From Tritrichomonas musculus (Eukaryota > Parabasalia > Tritrichomonadida > Tritrichomonadidae), in assembly GCA_039105265.1 (NCBI GenBank), contig JAPFFF010000011.1, positions 1,736,001 to 1,800,000 of the forward strand: a stretch of 64,000 nt of DNA. Reading direction: 5' to 3'. Positions 38,098 through 48,414 of the stretch are shown here, piece by piece (positions within the stretch are counted from its first letter, which is position 1; every line of letters begins with the position of its first letter). The position numbers and the translations under genes were made by a program. The notes below the pieces were generated by a model that ran no database searches, was not told the DNA's origin, and saw only the letters and a list, made by a program, of their open reading frames with translations.

Positions 38098-38352
38098 ATG
38101 GGTATCGGAATCTTCAAAAAAATGAAAAACGCTTTTAAATCTGTAGGCAATACAATTAAGAATGTTGCAACTAAGGTTGGTAAAGCACTTCCCAAAGTTG
38201 TTGAAGTTGGTAAAAGAGTAACTAATGCTGTAAAACCTGTTTTGGGTGGAATACCTCTTATTGGTGATGCTGTTAGAGCAATTGATACAGGATTAAATTT
38301 TGCTGACAAAGGTCTTAAAATTGGTAAAAGTTTAATTGATGAAGTCACGTAA
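38098..38352 (+). CDS. Small basic amphipathic protein next to the capsid gene (MavA)
   Basis: An 84-residue protein (MGIGIFKKMKNAFKSVG...), homologous to the MavB protein at 10375-10629. The N-terminal amphipathic helix, PKVVEVGK and the RAIDTGLNFADKG segment are kept. The start at 38098 is 50 bp from the divergent capsid start (49 bp in MavB). A hairpin GGACAACAAGTTGTCC at 38362-38377 follows the stop. Membrane-active or capsid-cement function is a guess by analogy. Confidence 0.65.
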   Translation: MGIGIFKKMKNAFKSVGNTIKNVATKVGKALPKVVEVGKRVTNAVKPVLGGIPLIGDAVRAIDTGLNFADKGLKIGKSLIDEVT

Positions 38353-38418
38353 GTGCCTGAGGACAACAAGTTGTCCGAAGTATTATAAATGAGATTAAAT
38401 TGTATTTTTTTATTCTAA

Positions 38419-38952
38419 ATGGATTTGAAAGTAATTAATGAAATAACTACTGAAATAAAGAATTTTAAATCAATTGAGGAGTTCAATCTGTACTATCAGA
38501 AACACAAAGATGACATGAACAACCAGACGACTCAATATCTAAATCGGGTTTACAAAATTGTTACACCAGATGGTGTTGAATACAGAATCACAAAAAAGAA
38601 TTGTCAAAAAGAAGGTACAAAACGAGTTGGGGGAGATATATTTTTAAAGAAAGTTGTCAAAACTAATGAATTGAAAGAACTTGAACAAGATGTTATTAAA
38701 GCAGAACAACAATTGTTAAACAATCGTTGCTCAGAGCTTCGACTGAAAGTCTCAGGACTCGAAGAGTCTGTAGCGCATGATATTGAGAATATTAAAAGTA
38801 TGTTCTCACAAAATTTGTCAACATTTGATAACGAGATGAAAGATTTGAAACAAAGCTATGAACTCAAATTCACAGCATTAGATAAAAAAATTGCTGAATT
38901 AACCAATACTGTAAATCAGATTGCCAAATATATTAACCAACAAATGTTTTAG
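38419..38952 (+). CDS. Coiled-coil protein with conserved N-terminal domain (MavA)
   Basis: A 177-residue homolog of the MavB protein at 9862-10338. N-terminal domain: FKSIEEFNLYYQK, LNRVYKIVTPDG and EYRITKKNC, then GGDIFLKKV. The remaining ~100 residues form a long coiled coil. It overlaps the next, convergent gene by 4 bp. Likely an oligomeric structural or assembly protein; function unknown. Confidence 0.65.
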   Translation: MDLKVINEITTEIKNFKSIEEFNLYYQKHKDDMNNQTTQYLNRVYKIVTPDGVEYRITKKNCQKEGTKRVGGDIFLKKVVKTNELKELEQDVIKAEQQLLNNRCSELRLKVSGLEESVAHDIENIKSMFSQNLSTFDNEMKDLKQSYELKFTALDKKIAELTNTVNQIAKYINQQMF

Positions 38953-39239
38953 ATTTTATCGCATCGAGGGACAACTGAATGATTTAATGAATAAGTGTGA
39001 AAATTCAATTTTTTTGTTGTTGATACTTGAGGTTCATGTTGAATACTTCCTTTATCTTCATATTTCTTAACAGTTGGTGCAGAATTAATTCTGGTACGTT
39101 CTTTTTGCATTTTAAGTTGTAATCTATCGTAGTGATTCATTCTTTTATCATCATGAATGGTTCGTTTTTGTTCGTAAGTCACTTCGGCTTCGCCGCCAAC
39201 TTTGTTGTCGTGACCTGCACATTTTGATGTGTATGACAT
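38949..39239 (-). CDS. Conserved small basic protein (MavA)
   Basis: A 96-residue homolog of the MavB protein at 9670-9903 with about 20 extra N-terminal residues (MSYTSKCAGHDNKVGGEAEV). Conserved core: RTIHDDKR, DRLQLKMQKERTRINSAPTV and LNHSVV. It is divergent from the 39255 gene with 15 bp between starts. Function unknown. Confidence 0.6.
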   Translation of the reverse strand: MSYTSKCAGHDNKVGGEAEVTYEQKRTIHDDKRMNHYDRLQLKMQKERTRINSAPTVKKYEDKGSIQHEPQVSTTKKLNFHTYSLNHSVVPRCDKI

Positions 39240-39254
39240 TTTTGCTTCGATTAA

Positions 39255-39485
39255 ATGTCTGAATTAAACGAATATAAGAAGGAGATTCCTGAACTTAAAC
39301 GTATTAAACGAACCCTCAAAGAAAAATGTTATGATTACAAGCAACATCTAAATAATGTCAAATCTGGAATGCTTGGTTCCAGTGGGCTTGCTGTTCGTGA
39401 ATCATTAATTGAAGATATTAATTCATTAAAAGAAAAAGTAAAAAAATTGGAAAACGAATTGAATGAATTAGCTAACAAGGATTGA
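39255..39485 (+). CDS. Small coiled-coil protein (MavA)
   Basis: A 76-residue homolog of the MavB gene at 9428-9655, about 85% identical over its length (MSELNEYKKEIPELKRIKR). The C-terminal heptad helix is kept. High conservation between otherwise diverged elements suggests a tightly constrained role, possibly binding another virion protein. Confidence 0.7.
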   Translation: MSELNEYKKEIPELKRIKRTLKEKCYDYKQHLNNVKSGMLGSSGLAVRESLIEDINSLKEKVKKLENELNELANKD

Positions 39486-39522
39486 GTAATCTACGAATAA
39501 AGGTTTTTTTAGATTGAAATCA

Positions 39523-40191
39523 ATGTCGAATGTATTACGGAAAGCAAGAATATTAAGTTCTGAAAATGATGCTTCGGTAAAACAGAGCCAAGAAACTAAT
39601 GTTGAAATCAAAATCAAACCATCGAATTCACAACCGGTTGGTCAACCAATTAGTCAACCTGTTTATTACCCAAATGTTCCACACATGAATTCACAAATAC
39701 CATCACAATCTAGGGATGTAAATTTTACTATACCGGAGGAGAATTCTCAATATCAATTTCAACCTCCAACAAACAAAGCGTCAGCAGGAGCAGACTTGTC
39801 TGCGACTCAATCCCGAGATATTTTGTTAGGAAACCACATAGTGGCTGAGGGCGAAGCCCGAAATGAAATTGAGGATTTGACTGTCAAGAACAAATTTTTA
39901 GAAACACTTCTTTCAATTTATGAATTGAATCCACTTCGTGTAAATAATTACTTGGTTTGTCACTCAAATTCATTGATGGAATTAATTAAAATACTAACAT
40001 ATGCTGATAAAGTTGAACTTATTATTGATGAAGATTCTGGTTGTACGGGATGTGTATCGAAGAATAAATATTTAGAAATCCAACGAATTCTTGTCACAAA
40101 AGATGGTAAATCAAATGATTTGAAATATGGTTACAATGATGTTTATGCACAACTTGTTCGATATGGTATTTCACTTAAATTATGTGTTTAA
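39523..40191 (+). CDS. Conserved protein upstream of the ATPase (MavA)
   Basis: A 222-residue homolog of the MavB protein at 28153-28728. It begins near MSNVLRKARILSSEND; Met at 39523 is preferred to Met at 39514 because the conserved block begins there. The Gln/Pro/Ser-rich middle is longer than in MavB. The C-terminal domain keeps LVCHSNSLMELIK, ADKVELII and the CTGCVS cysteines. Function unknown; it sits beside the membrane microprotein and ATPase genes. Confidence 0.65.
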   Translation: MSNVLRKARILSSENDASVKQSQETNVEIKIKPSNSQPVGQPISQPVYYPNVPHMNSQIPSQSRDVNFTIPEENSQYQFQPPTNKASAGADLSATQSRDILLGNHIVAEGEARNEIEDLTVKNKFLETLLSIYELNPLRVNNYLVCHSNSLMELIKILTYADKVELIIDEDSGCTGCVSKNKYLEIQRILVTKDGKSNDLKYGYNDVYAQLVRYGISLKLCV

Positions 40192-40201
40192 ATTTATTCA
40201 A

Positions 40202-40333
40202 ATGATTTCTGAAATTCTTTTGGGAACTATTTTGGTTGTTCATGTTATTGAATTATGCGTTTTGATATCAATTTTCAAAGAAGATGAACCCCCTAAACTC
40301 ACAGAGGAGATGCGCTCGAAGCTTTACTCATAA
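40202..40333 (+). CDS. 43-residue membrane microprotein (MavA)
   Basis: A single hydrophobic segment (EILLGTILVVHVIELCVLI), then the acidic/basic tail FKEDEPPKLTEEMRSKLYS. Same length and tail pattern as MavB 28739-28870. An upstream in-frame start at 40127 lies inside the previous gene and is not conserved. Ends 3 bp before the ATPase start, so the two may be co-transcribed. Confidence 0.75.
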   Translation: MISEILLGTILVVHVIELCVLISIFKEDEPPKLTEEMRSKLYS

Positions 40334-40336
40334 TAA

Positions 40337-41254
40337 ATGTTAAAACCCAGCAAATTTGATTACAAAACAATATTTTTTTCAGATACTTCTGACTATGATG
40401 ATGACTTTGAGTCATTCGAAGAACACAAGATGATTATGAAGCCTGTTATGATTGAAAAGCCCTTTGATATTGATTTTGAAATGAATCGAGCGTACAAAAA
40501 AAATGAATCAAAAATAATGTCAGAATCTATTCGTCCAATTGGTCCTGGAATCTATGCTAATTATAATTCTCTAAACATTATTGTTGGAGCACAGGGTAAA
40601 GGTAAATCACACATTGTATTAAGAGATATAATTCAAATATCTCGGTTGAAGGAGTCAAATGTACATCAAATTGTGTATATTAGCAAGAATGGAATTATAA
40701 ATGATTCAACATTTGAAGCTCAACGCGAATTGATAAATTTACCTGTGAAAGTTGTTTCCGACACAAATGCTGAAGCTTATTTGAAAGAATTGGATTTATG
40801 GAAGGAATTGTACGCCAGATATTCTGGAACAAGTAGGATTACGATTAACGAAGATAAATTACAGAAAATGTTTCAATTCCTTAATATCAATAAACTTGGT
40901 AAACCCAATGTGCCATTAAATACAATAATTCTGTGTGAAGACTTCATTAAATCGAAATTGTTAAAATCTGCTTACTTCACAAATTACATAACTCAATTGA
41001 GACACAAACATTCAATCGTTTATGTTAACGTTCAATTCTTCAAAGCAATTCCAACAGATTATAAGAACAATTGTACTTCATTCTTTATTTTCAATGGATT
41101 CTCAAGGCAGAAGATGTCGTATATATATCAACAAGTTGTTATGCCAGTTGAATTTGAAGATTTGTGGAGACAATATAATCGAATGAAGAATCATGATTTT
41201 GTTTTGGTGAATACACGAGAAGGAAGTATTGAATTTATAAGATTCAACCAGTAA
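40337..41254 (+). CDS. FtsK/HerA-type genome-packaging ATPase (MavA)
   Basis: A 305-residue protein. Walker A is GAQGKGKS after SLNIIV; Walker B is IILCEDF. It is about 65-70% identical by eye to the MavB copy along the whole length, with no disruption. The start MLKPSKFDYKT matches Met at 28907 of the MavB copy. A small hairpin (GCACTTTCAGTGC) immediately follows the stop. Expected to drive DNA packaging. Confidence 0.88.
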   Translation: MLKPSKFDYKTIFFSDTSDYDDDFESFEEHKMIMKPVMIEKPFDIDFEMNRAYKKNESKIMSESIRPIGPGIYANYNSLNIIVGAQGKGKSHIVLRDIIQISRLKESNVHQIVYISKNGIINDSTFEAQRELINLPVKVVSDTNAEAYLKELDLWKELYARYSGTSRITINEDKLQKMFQFLNINKLGKPNVPLNTIILCEDFIKSKLLKSAYFTNYITQLRHKHSIVYVNVQFFKAIPTDYKNNCTSFFIFNGFSRQKMSYIYQQVVMPVEFEDLWRQYNRMKNHDFVLVNTREGSIEFIRFNQ

Positions 41255-41376
41255 GCACTTTCAGTGCCTGGCGCCAAAGGCGAAAAGTACAAAAAAAATA
41301 TTTTGGCTATGCTAAATCCGCTAGGAACCATACACAATTAACAGTTAACTGTTAAATAGACAAAAAAATATTCAAT

Positions 41377-41838
41377 TTATTCATCAAGAACAATATCTTG
41401 ATGGTTTCCTTTAAATATTTGTGGTTCAGGTATTTCATATTTCTCGCGAAGTTTCAAAATCATTTCTTGATTTGATTTGTTAATTCGTTCAATTGAATAA
41501 TTGTAAAACGAATGTTCTTTAAATGTTTGAACATCTGTGTTACCATTAACAAATGTTTCAAAAGAATTTATGTTAATCCTTCGTCGGAGATTTGATGTTA
41601 GAATTACATGTTCAAGATTCATATCTTTCAATTGATTTGGATAAATTCGTGTGATTTTTTTGTCAACGTTTGTTAATGAAATGTATAACACACGAACAAG
41701 GTAAGTACCTTTTCCGATATTAATTGGAAATCGTTCACAAAGTAATGTAAAATCACATTTTTGATATTCATCTGGATTTGGAAGTAATGAGATTAATGAA
41801 TTGATGTATTCATATACTCGAAGGTTGGTTGTTGTCAT
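41377..41838 (-). CDS. Conserved Maverick protein of unknown function, 153 aa (MavA)
   Basis: Starting at Met 41838 (MTTTNLRVYEYINSL), matching the MavB start; a longer upstream frame to 41958 is not conserved. It shares QKCDFTLLCERFPI, VLYISL, LTSNLRRRI and FKEHSFYNYSI with MavB 29798-30256. Its leader TTATTTTGTAATCAA before ATGACAACAA is the same as that of the split HNH gene at 45148, suggesting that one leader was copied. Confidence 0.65.
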   Translation of the reverse strand: MTTTNLRVYEYINSLISLLPNPDEYQKCDFTLLCERFPINIGKGTYLVRVLYISLTNVDKKITRIYPNQLKDMNLEHVILTSNLRRRININSFETFVNGNTDVQTFKEHSFYNYSIERINKSNQEMILKLREKYEIPEPQIFKGNHQDIVLDE

Positions 41839-41921
41839 TTGATTACAAAATAAAAAATTGAAAATAAATTTTAAAAATTGAGTTCGAGAAGAAATGACAA
41901 AAAAAATAATTGTTAATTGAT

Positions 41922-42005
41922 TTAATAAATTATACCAGATGGTGTATAACGTACACATCGAGAATCATTAGTCCAACAAAGATTGTCAATATGATAATCA
42001 AATTT
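41922..42005 (-). pseudogene. HNH protein, C-terminal part (split by M1)
   Basis: About 28 codons without a start, ending at TAA 41922, complete the HNH core begun at 44827-45148 (HIDNLCWTNDSR closing the motif, then a short tail). The phase fits when M1 and one copy of the 10-bp duplication AATCAAATTT are removed. The intact gene would encode about 131 residues. Confidence 0.75.
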
Positions 42006-44826
42006 AATCATGTGATTTGGGAGAGCTTAGGATGAAAAATCCTCCCAAATGATCGTTTTCAATTCAATTGTCTCCCAAAAATAAACGTACCGATATGCTG
42101 AAGCTTTTTTGTTTTAGAAATACTCGTAAATATTAATTAAATTTTTTAATATGAAAAATATTCAAAAACAATGTAGAAAACTCAAAAATATCAGGATAAT
42201 TTTGATCTGTTAAATGCTCATTTATTCATTGAATTTTTTTCAATGGTAATAAAATTATTTCTGTTATTTTAAATCCAAAATTTTAAACATAAGCACTCTC
42301 GATATTTAACATCTTACAAAATACCCAATCAAAATCAAGCAAACAACCGAAAGCAAAAACTTTTACTGATATACTATTTTGGTTCGATTTTCAAATATAA
42401 TTTTTTATTATTAATATTTAATATGGAAAATTGGTTATCTGCTACATATTATATTTAGTATACAGGTAAAATCATCCACTCTGATGCTTTTTACAATGAA
42501 TGATAAATGATTAAGGAACCCCTCTCAAAAAAAAAGCATAGTAAAGTTATAAATAAAAGTGATTTATATTATTGGTATTTGATAAATTAAACAGCATTCA
42601 TATATAAAGAAAAAATAAAAGTAGTAATAAAAATAATATGTTTAAGATATCAGAAATGTATGTAAGATTGCAAAATATAAGCGTTTGATAATTGTATGTG
42701 TATGCATGACATTCATTTTGGCACTATTTGTTTTGTTCCTGTTTTATGATCCTTGATATAGTATTGATAATACAGGAAAACCAGAAGGTATTTGGCAAAT
42801 AAGAATACGTAATATCACAAATATATTGGATTACATTTTGATTAATCATATTCATTTAGCGCTGTTTTAAAATGACTTAGCGATAATTCTATTAATATGT
42901 GAAATTATGAGTAATTAAATTGAAACTATGAAAATGATAGACACTATGTTATTATATGTTTTGTGTAGATCTTATTCTTGCATTTGTATATGTAATAAAA
43001 TATTGTTGAAGATCTTCTGATCTAATTACGAACGAAGGCTTGAATAAATGAAAATTTAATGGATATAAACTGACTATCTAGCTATTTGGATGTCGAATTA
43101 AGGAATAGATTGAACGATTTTTGATTAGCATTTCAATTTTTTTTGGTTTTAGATTCTTTAAACGGTCGCTAGGAAACTGCTATTTTGTCGATTAATTTTA
43201 GTTGGTGTAAAATGGTAAAAATGAACCTTTGTATTAATCTTTATGAGGTTAATGAATTTAAGGTAGATGATGATGCTAATGGATGAACTAATGAAGCCAA
43301 AGTTGAATAACTAAAGGATTGATGAGTTTGATTAAGTTGATGGAAGAGTTGAGGAGACCGATTGAAGAATTGATGAAATTGATGAGGCTAGTGAAGATGA
43401 TGGAGGAGCTAGCAAGACTAATGACCTAATGAAGCTGGCTAATGAACCAAAAAGGACGGTTGATGACATGTTGTAAAGCTGGCTGAGAATCCAATGAGGT
43501 TGATTAGCTGATGTTGCAAATTGAGGTATTAATGGAGCATAATGATGAGATAATAAGGCTAGTTGAGGATTTGATGAAGCTGAATGTGGATTTGATGAGA
43601 TAATAGAGGACTGTTTGACCTAATTGTAGAATTAATGAGGCTGACGAGTCTAATGAAGCGATTGAGGAATTGGTGAAGCTTGTTGAGGAGCCATTAAAAC
43701 TGAAAAATTGATAAGACTGTTTTAGGAGCTAATAAAGCTGGTTCAGAAATAGATGAAGCTGATTGAAGGACATATAAAGATAATTGAGGAATCTATTGGA
43801 TTAATTGTAGGAGTTGAGAATAAAGAATGGATAACGAGAAATATTAATAATAATTTTAAAAACAAGAATTCTTTTGTAATTTAAACGAAGAAAGCACTTG
43901 CTAACAATAGATTGGTTAAAACAAAATCATCCTATAAAAATTGTTCGATGAGTTATGAGTAAAATTAATTCAGCTTTTTGAGAAGTGAAGTGAATAAAAA
44001 ATTGAATTCTATAATACAATTATATTGAGATAAAATGTTTATTTTTTGAGTTTGGTTAAAAACTTTTTGATTTGGGATGATCTCCCAAATAGAAAATATC
44101 AATTTTATAAATAATTCTTTTATTTTATAAAATTAAAAGCATTGAACAAGAAATCAATTAAAAGAATTAATTGAATTTATATGTATAAATAAATATTAAC
44201 AAATAATTTTAATTATTTTATTTTACTTTATCGAGATATGAGAAAAAAAAAAACTTGGGATTTTATTATTTCAATTTCCTGGGATTTTGGGATAAAAAAA
44301 CGCTCCCAAAAAGGTCAATTTTTTTTGTAAAGTAATGAAAATTCACCTTGGGAAATAACCGCTTTATCCTAAAATTTGAATGCCTCTCATCCCAGAAAAA
44401 TTTTCGTTTATATCTTTATGAATTTTAAATATTTTTGATATATTATTTATTATAATATTCTAAATTAAAAAATTAACAAATAAATAATTATTTTTAAATT
44501 TCAAAAAAAAGATTAAAAACCTATTTTAAATATTTTAAAAATTTTTTTTTTCAATTGAAAAAAACCAAATCCCAAATTCAAAAAGTGATAATATATCATT
44601 AAACAAACCTTGTCAAATATTAAAACATAAATATCTTAACATAAAAAAATTATTTAAGATATATTTTAAATATTTATTTATTTATATATTATTTATTATT
44701 TATATGTATTATTAATTACATACAAAAATGAATTTTAATTCTGAAAGTAACTTTTTCAATTGGGATCCCAATGGGAGGGATAAAAATATCGCAACCCAAG
44801 CATTTTTGGGATTTTTGCACATGATT
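42006..44826. mobile_element. Insertion M1: 2.8-kb gene-free element with 10-bp target duplication
   Basis: Flanked by AATCAAATTT at 41996-42005 and 44827-44836. The ends AATCATGTG are inverted over 9 bp. Subterminal TTTGGGA/TCCCAAA boxes are clustered near both ends (about 42015-42080 and 44075-44400, plus 44760-44815). It has no reading frame over 60 codons. The middle holds degenerate GATGA/GAGGAATTG repeats. A 10-bp duplication fits Mutator-like or similar cut-and-paste transposons; without a transposase this is non-autonomous. The superfamily is inferred. Confidence 0.75.
43260..43800 (+). repeat. Degenerate GATGAAGCTGA/GAGGAATTGA repeats inside M1
   Basis: About 540 bp of imperfect, tandem-like units such as AATTGATGAAGCTGATTGAGG, purine-rich on the plus strand and with a roughly 3-base periodic texture. 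Stop codons break every frame. It may be a decayed coding repeat or an expanding minisatellite; its composition differs sharply from the AT-rich flanks. Confidence 0.7.
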
Positions 44827-45148
44827 AATCAAATTTGTTATGATTAATATGCTTAACAAGTTTATAATTATTAGGGTTTGGAATAAATTGTTTAGCGATT
44901 AATTCATGTTTTTTATATAATTTTCCGTTCAATTTAACATGTGGACAATTGTTTTTCATGATTTCTTCTAAAACACGTTCACCACGACCCAGTGTAATAA
45001 TAAATGGAAATTCGGTTTGAATTGAATACTTGTATTCAAAATTAAGTAATGGAACATAAGTAGTATCAGGTTTTGATTCAATTATATATTTCATCAATTC
45101 ATCAAATTTAATTTCGTCAGCATATTCATGAATGTAATTTGTTGTCAT
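44827..45148 (-). pseudogene. HNH protein, N-terminal part (split by M1)
   Basis: The first ~107 residues of a small HNH protein: ELIAKQFIPNPNNYKLVKHINHNK carries the first His of the core. The stop at 44825 comes from the M1 end. Compared with the HNH proteins of O and MavB, the N-P-N loop replaces NDDPE and the DH is replaced by KH (LVKHINHN), so it may already have been weakened before the insertion. MavB has no gene at this place. Confidence 0.75.
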
Positions 45149-45227
45149 TTGATTACAAAATAAAAAATTAAAAAAAATTTAAATTTGAAAAATTAATTTT
45201 GGAATTTGACAAAAAAATTTAATTGAT

Positions 45228-45971
45228 TCATTCTTGGAATTCTGTAAAGTATAATGTAATTAAATCATATAATTGTTCTAACAAATCAACTTGTGCATAA
45301 ATGACACAATTATCAATTAACATTTCATTTTCATTGAAGTTCTCACGAATTATATTTTTGATATCACGATTACATGTCATTGAAACTGGTAAATTATCTC
45401 GGTAAAACCAGTTTTCATCTGGATTATCGAAGTGATTTCGCATTTTTGAAAACGAATCGATGTGTCTTCGAACAAGATGTAATTTACAACGAGTTATTGA
45501 ATCTGGAATTGATTCTCGCCAAATGAAGAAAACATAATCAAATTGTCTTCCTTCAGGTACAGCACGTAATGTTAAGTTTTCAATTTGTTCTTTCAATTGA
45601 TTACGTTGTTGATTAAAATAGTTATCAAGAAGTTTCATAATGTCAAATGAATATGATGGGGAACACCAAATTGCAACATGATTGACAAGTAAACGGTGAA
45701 TATACATTCCTTTTAATTCGTTAGGTAAATTTGGTCGGTTTTCATATAATTTCTGGTCCGGAGGAATTCCGCCGGACCCATTTATGTATTCAAGAAGTTC
45801 TTTCGAACTTTGATTTTGAAACCAGTGACGTGCTGGTTTATTAGATTGACATGAATTAATAATACTTTGCATTTGATACATATCATCAGAAATTGAATGA
45901 ATGATTCGAAGTTTGTCATTATATTGGATATATTCATATTCATCATTAATTGGTGTAACAATTGTGTTCAT
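45228..45971 (-). CDS. KilA-N domain protein (MavA)
   Basis: A 247-residue protein from Met at 45971 (MNTIVTPINDEYEYIQY); a Met at 46007 would begin inside insertion M2 and is therefore not original. KilA-N domain at ~15-120 (DDMYQMQSIINSCQS, ARHWFQNQSSKELLEYI, GMYIHRLLVNHVAIWCSPSY), then the conserved C-terminal domain (FIWRESIPD, LHLVRRHIDSF, RDIKNIIRENF). Homolog of MavB 21741-22496. It is intact, but M2 now lies 23 bp upstream of the start, so its original promoter has been moved 5 kb away. Likely a DNA-binding regulator. Confidence 0.8.
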   Translation of the reverse strand: MNTIVTPINDEYEYIQYNDKLRIIHSISDDMYQMQSIINSCQSNKPARHWFQNQSSKELLEYINGSGGIPPDQKLYENRPNLPNELKGMYIHRLLVNHVAIWCSPSYSFDIMKLLDNYFNQQRNQLKEQIENLTLRAVPEGRQFDYVFFIWRESIPDSITRCKLHLVRRHIDSFSKMRNHFDNPDENWFYRDNLPVSMTCNRDIKNIIRENFNENEMLIDNCVIYAQVDLLEQLYDLITLYFTEFQE

Positions 45972-45994
45972 TTTTGAATAAAGATAAAAAATTA

Positions 45995-46160
45995 GGGGAA
46001 AAATCAAAAACGCCTATTCAATTTTTTTCCAACTACTCAATTTTTCACTTTTTCTAAAGGCGTTTTTGATCAATATTTTTTAAAAAAATCAAAAACGCCA
46101 CATTTGACCTTCTGCCAGGTAAAATTAAAAAACTCGTTTTTTCAAAAACGCCAGGTTTTT
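45995..46160. repeat. M2 left terminal inverted repeat
   Basis: Contains GGCGTTTTTGATC and its complement facing one another around ATATTTTTTAAAAAAA, so the repeat is itself partly palindromic. The four TCAAAAACGCC copies are candidate transposase binding sites. Confidence 0.85.
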
Positions 46161-48412
46161 ATTTTCATTCAAAAAAATAAAAATTAGATCATTTATATTG
46201 CATTAAAAAAAATAAATATCTATTATTAAAAAATAAAATTAATATATAAAAATTATATTTTAAATGAATGTGTTTTTTAGTTTATTTTCAACAAAAACTC
46301 AAAATCAGTAAATATATGACTTTTTAAAAAAACTCTATTTTTATGTTTTCACATATATTTTTTCATTTATATTATTTATATAATCAATAAAAGCGAAAAT
46401 TTAAATAAAATATATTATTATTAAGGATCAAATAATTATCAGATTTTGAAAAAGAAGATTTAATTTATTCTTTAAATGTATATGTGTGTTATATTTTCCA
46501 ATAAGTATCAATATGCAAATTAAATTTTGTAGAAAATGTTCAAATAGGTACTTTTAATTCATAAAAAAATTTTTCAATAATAAATGATCTTAATGAAGCA
46601 TATTAAACAAATGGATGCACTTTGGTAATTTATTTATATCTTATGCCTTTTATTGGAGAAATTAAAGATATAAAAATGTTTTTATTTTCATAGAAAAGAA
46701 ATTGAATGCATTGAAAAATTGTGAAATAAATAAAATCATTTTTTTTATGAATTATCTTTTTTTTTACACAAAATAACATGAGGAATTATTTGTTTTCTAA
46801 ATATATGCTTTTCATAAATTAAAAAAATAATGACTGCTTTATGAAATTTTGTGTTTTCAGTTTTTGATAATTATTCAGCCAAACCAATAAAAAATTACTA
46901 GAAATGTAAAACCCTTTAAAGAAGGGGGTAAATAAAGATTTATTATTTGTTAAGAATTTATAACTTTAAACGATATTAAAATTTTTTGATCAAAAAACTA
47001 AACGTATTATAATGCAAAATAGATAGTAAATGCGCATATTAATAAAATACCAAATAGATAAACATGTTTATTTCGTAGAATTGTAAAAAAAAAACCTAAA
47101 CGCATTTAAAAACGTTTAGAATTATATTCGGAACCCAATAAAAAAGCATTATCTTGGTATTTTTCATGAGAATAACCTATTTTCCAAAGTAAAACTAGAA
47201 GAAAAATCAAAACATAAATAATGGTTAAAATATAAACAAATTTAATACAATTTTGTGAAATCACATTGATTTTTTTGAATGTAGTATAAGATTGATTTGA
47301 TATAAAAATAATTTTATCCTTCTTTATTGAAAAGTAAGAAATGATTAAAATATAAATTTAAAATATAAATATTATAATAAGGATAAATTAAAAAAATAAA
47401 AACATAAATACTTTTATTTTTTGAGATATACTTGTTTTTTACTTTTTTCGAAAAACAAATGTTTTTTTGAAATGTCTGTCTTTTTGCTGCAAAGCGAGTT
47501 ATTTGTTAAATTTTTGATTTTAATGAATATATATATTATTCATAAAAATTTCCTTAAAAAAATGAGTGTCTTATTGAAAAAAAGTCAGCTATATCAATAA
47601 GTCAAAAGAGTTCTCGCGGTTCAATAATATAATCATATATGAACATGTTTACTAAAATTATAATTTAACTTTAAATTAATATTTTTAAGCATAAATAAGG
47701 ATAATCATGATTTATAATTTCAATATGTATACAAATATTCAAACATTATTCTCAATTTTTTGTGAAAGCCAAAAAATAAAAAAAAAAACTTAGATATTTT
47801 GAGAAAAATTAAACGAATTTCTGATAAAATAAAATAACAAAATAATATATATATATATATAAATGAATATATTATACTTTTTATAAAATGTATAATGTAT
47901 TATTTCACTAAAGCTTGAATTTTTGACTTACAGGCTGTTATATAGTGCAATTTGTATTGAAAAAGTTTATCTATTGTTGTATTCAATTTACTTTTTGAGA
48001 AATCCGGTTAAATAAGTTTCTAAAAATGTTCAAACTGCAAAAAAGTCCAAAGCGCGCAATCTCTTACTATCTCAAAATCATATTATCTCTTTTCCTCCAA
48101 AAAGAAAAGCAATGAAATTTATAAAATATTTATGCTTTTGCTGACTTCTTGATATATATTTAGTATTGCTAGCTTACAATATTCTCCATTTCTTGGCTTT
48201 TAGATCAAATAAACAAAGGTATTCATCATAATGATACTCTTTTTTTTCTAACGCTAGACTAATGCTTAATATTCCAACAAAATCTTTTAGATAAATACAT
48301 GATAATAATGTCCTAATTGACACTTTAGTTTGAGAAATTATTCTATTTTTTATTATATTGTATATTCATGATTTTTAAAGATCCCTCAATTGTGCGCCTA
48401 CTTTTTATAAAA

Positions 48413-48414
<2 letters not shown>

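Noticed and set aside
43260-43800. Possible leucine/glutamate-rich repeat gene in M1
   Set aside because: Stops occur in every frame; kept only as a repeat.
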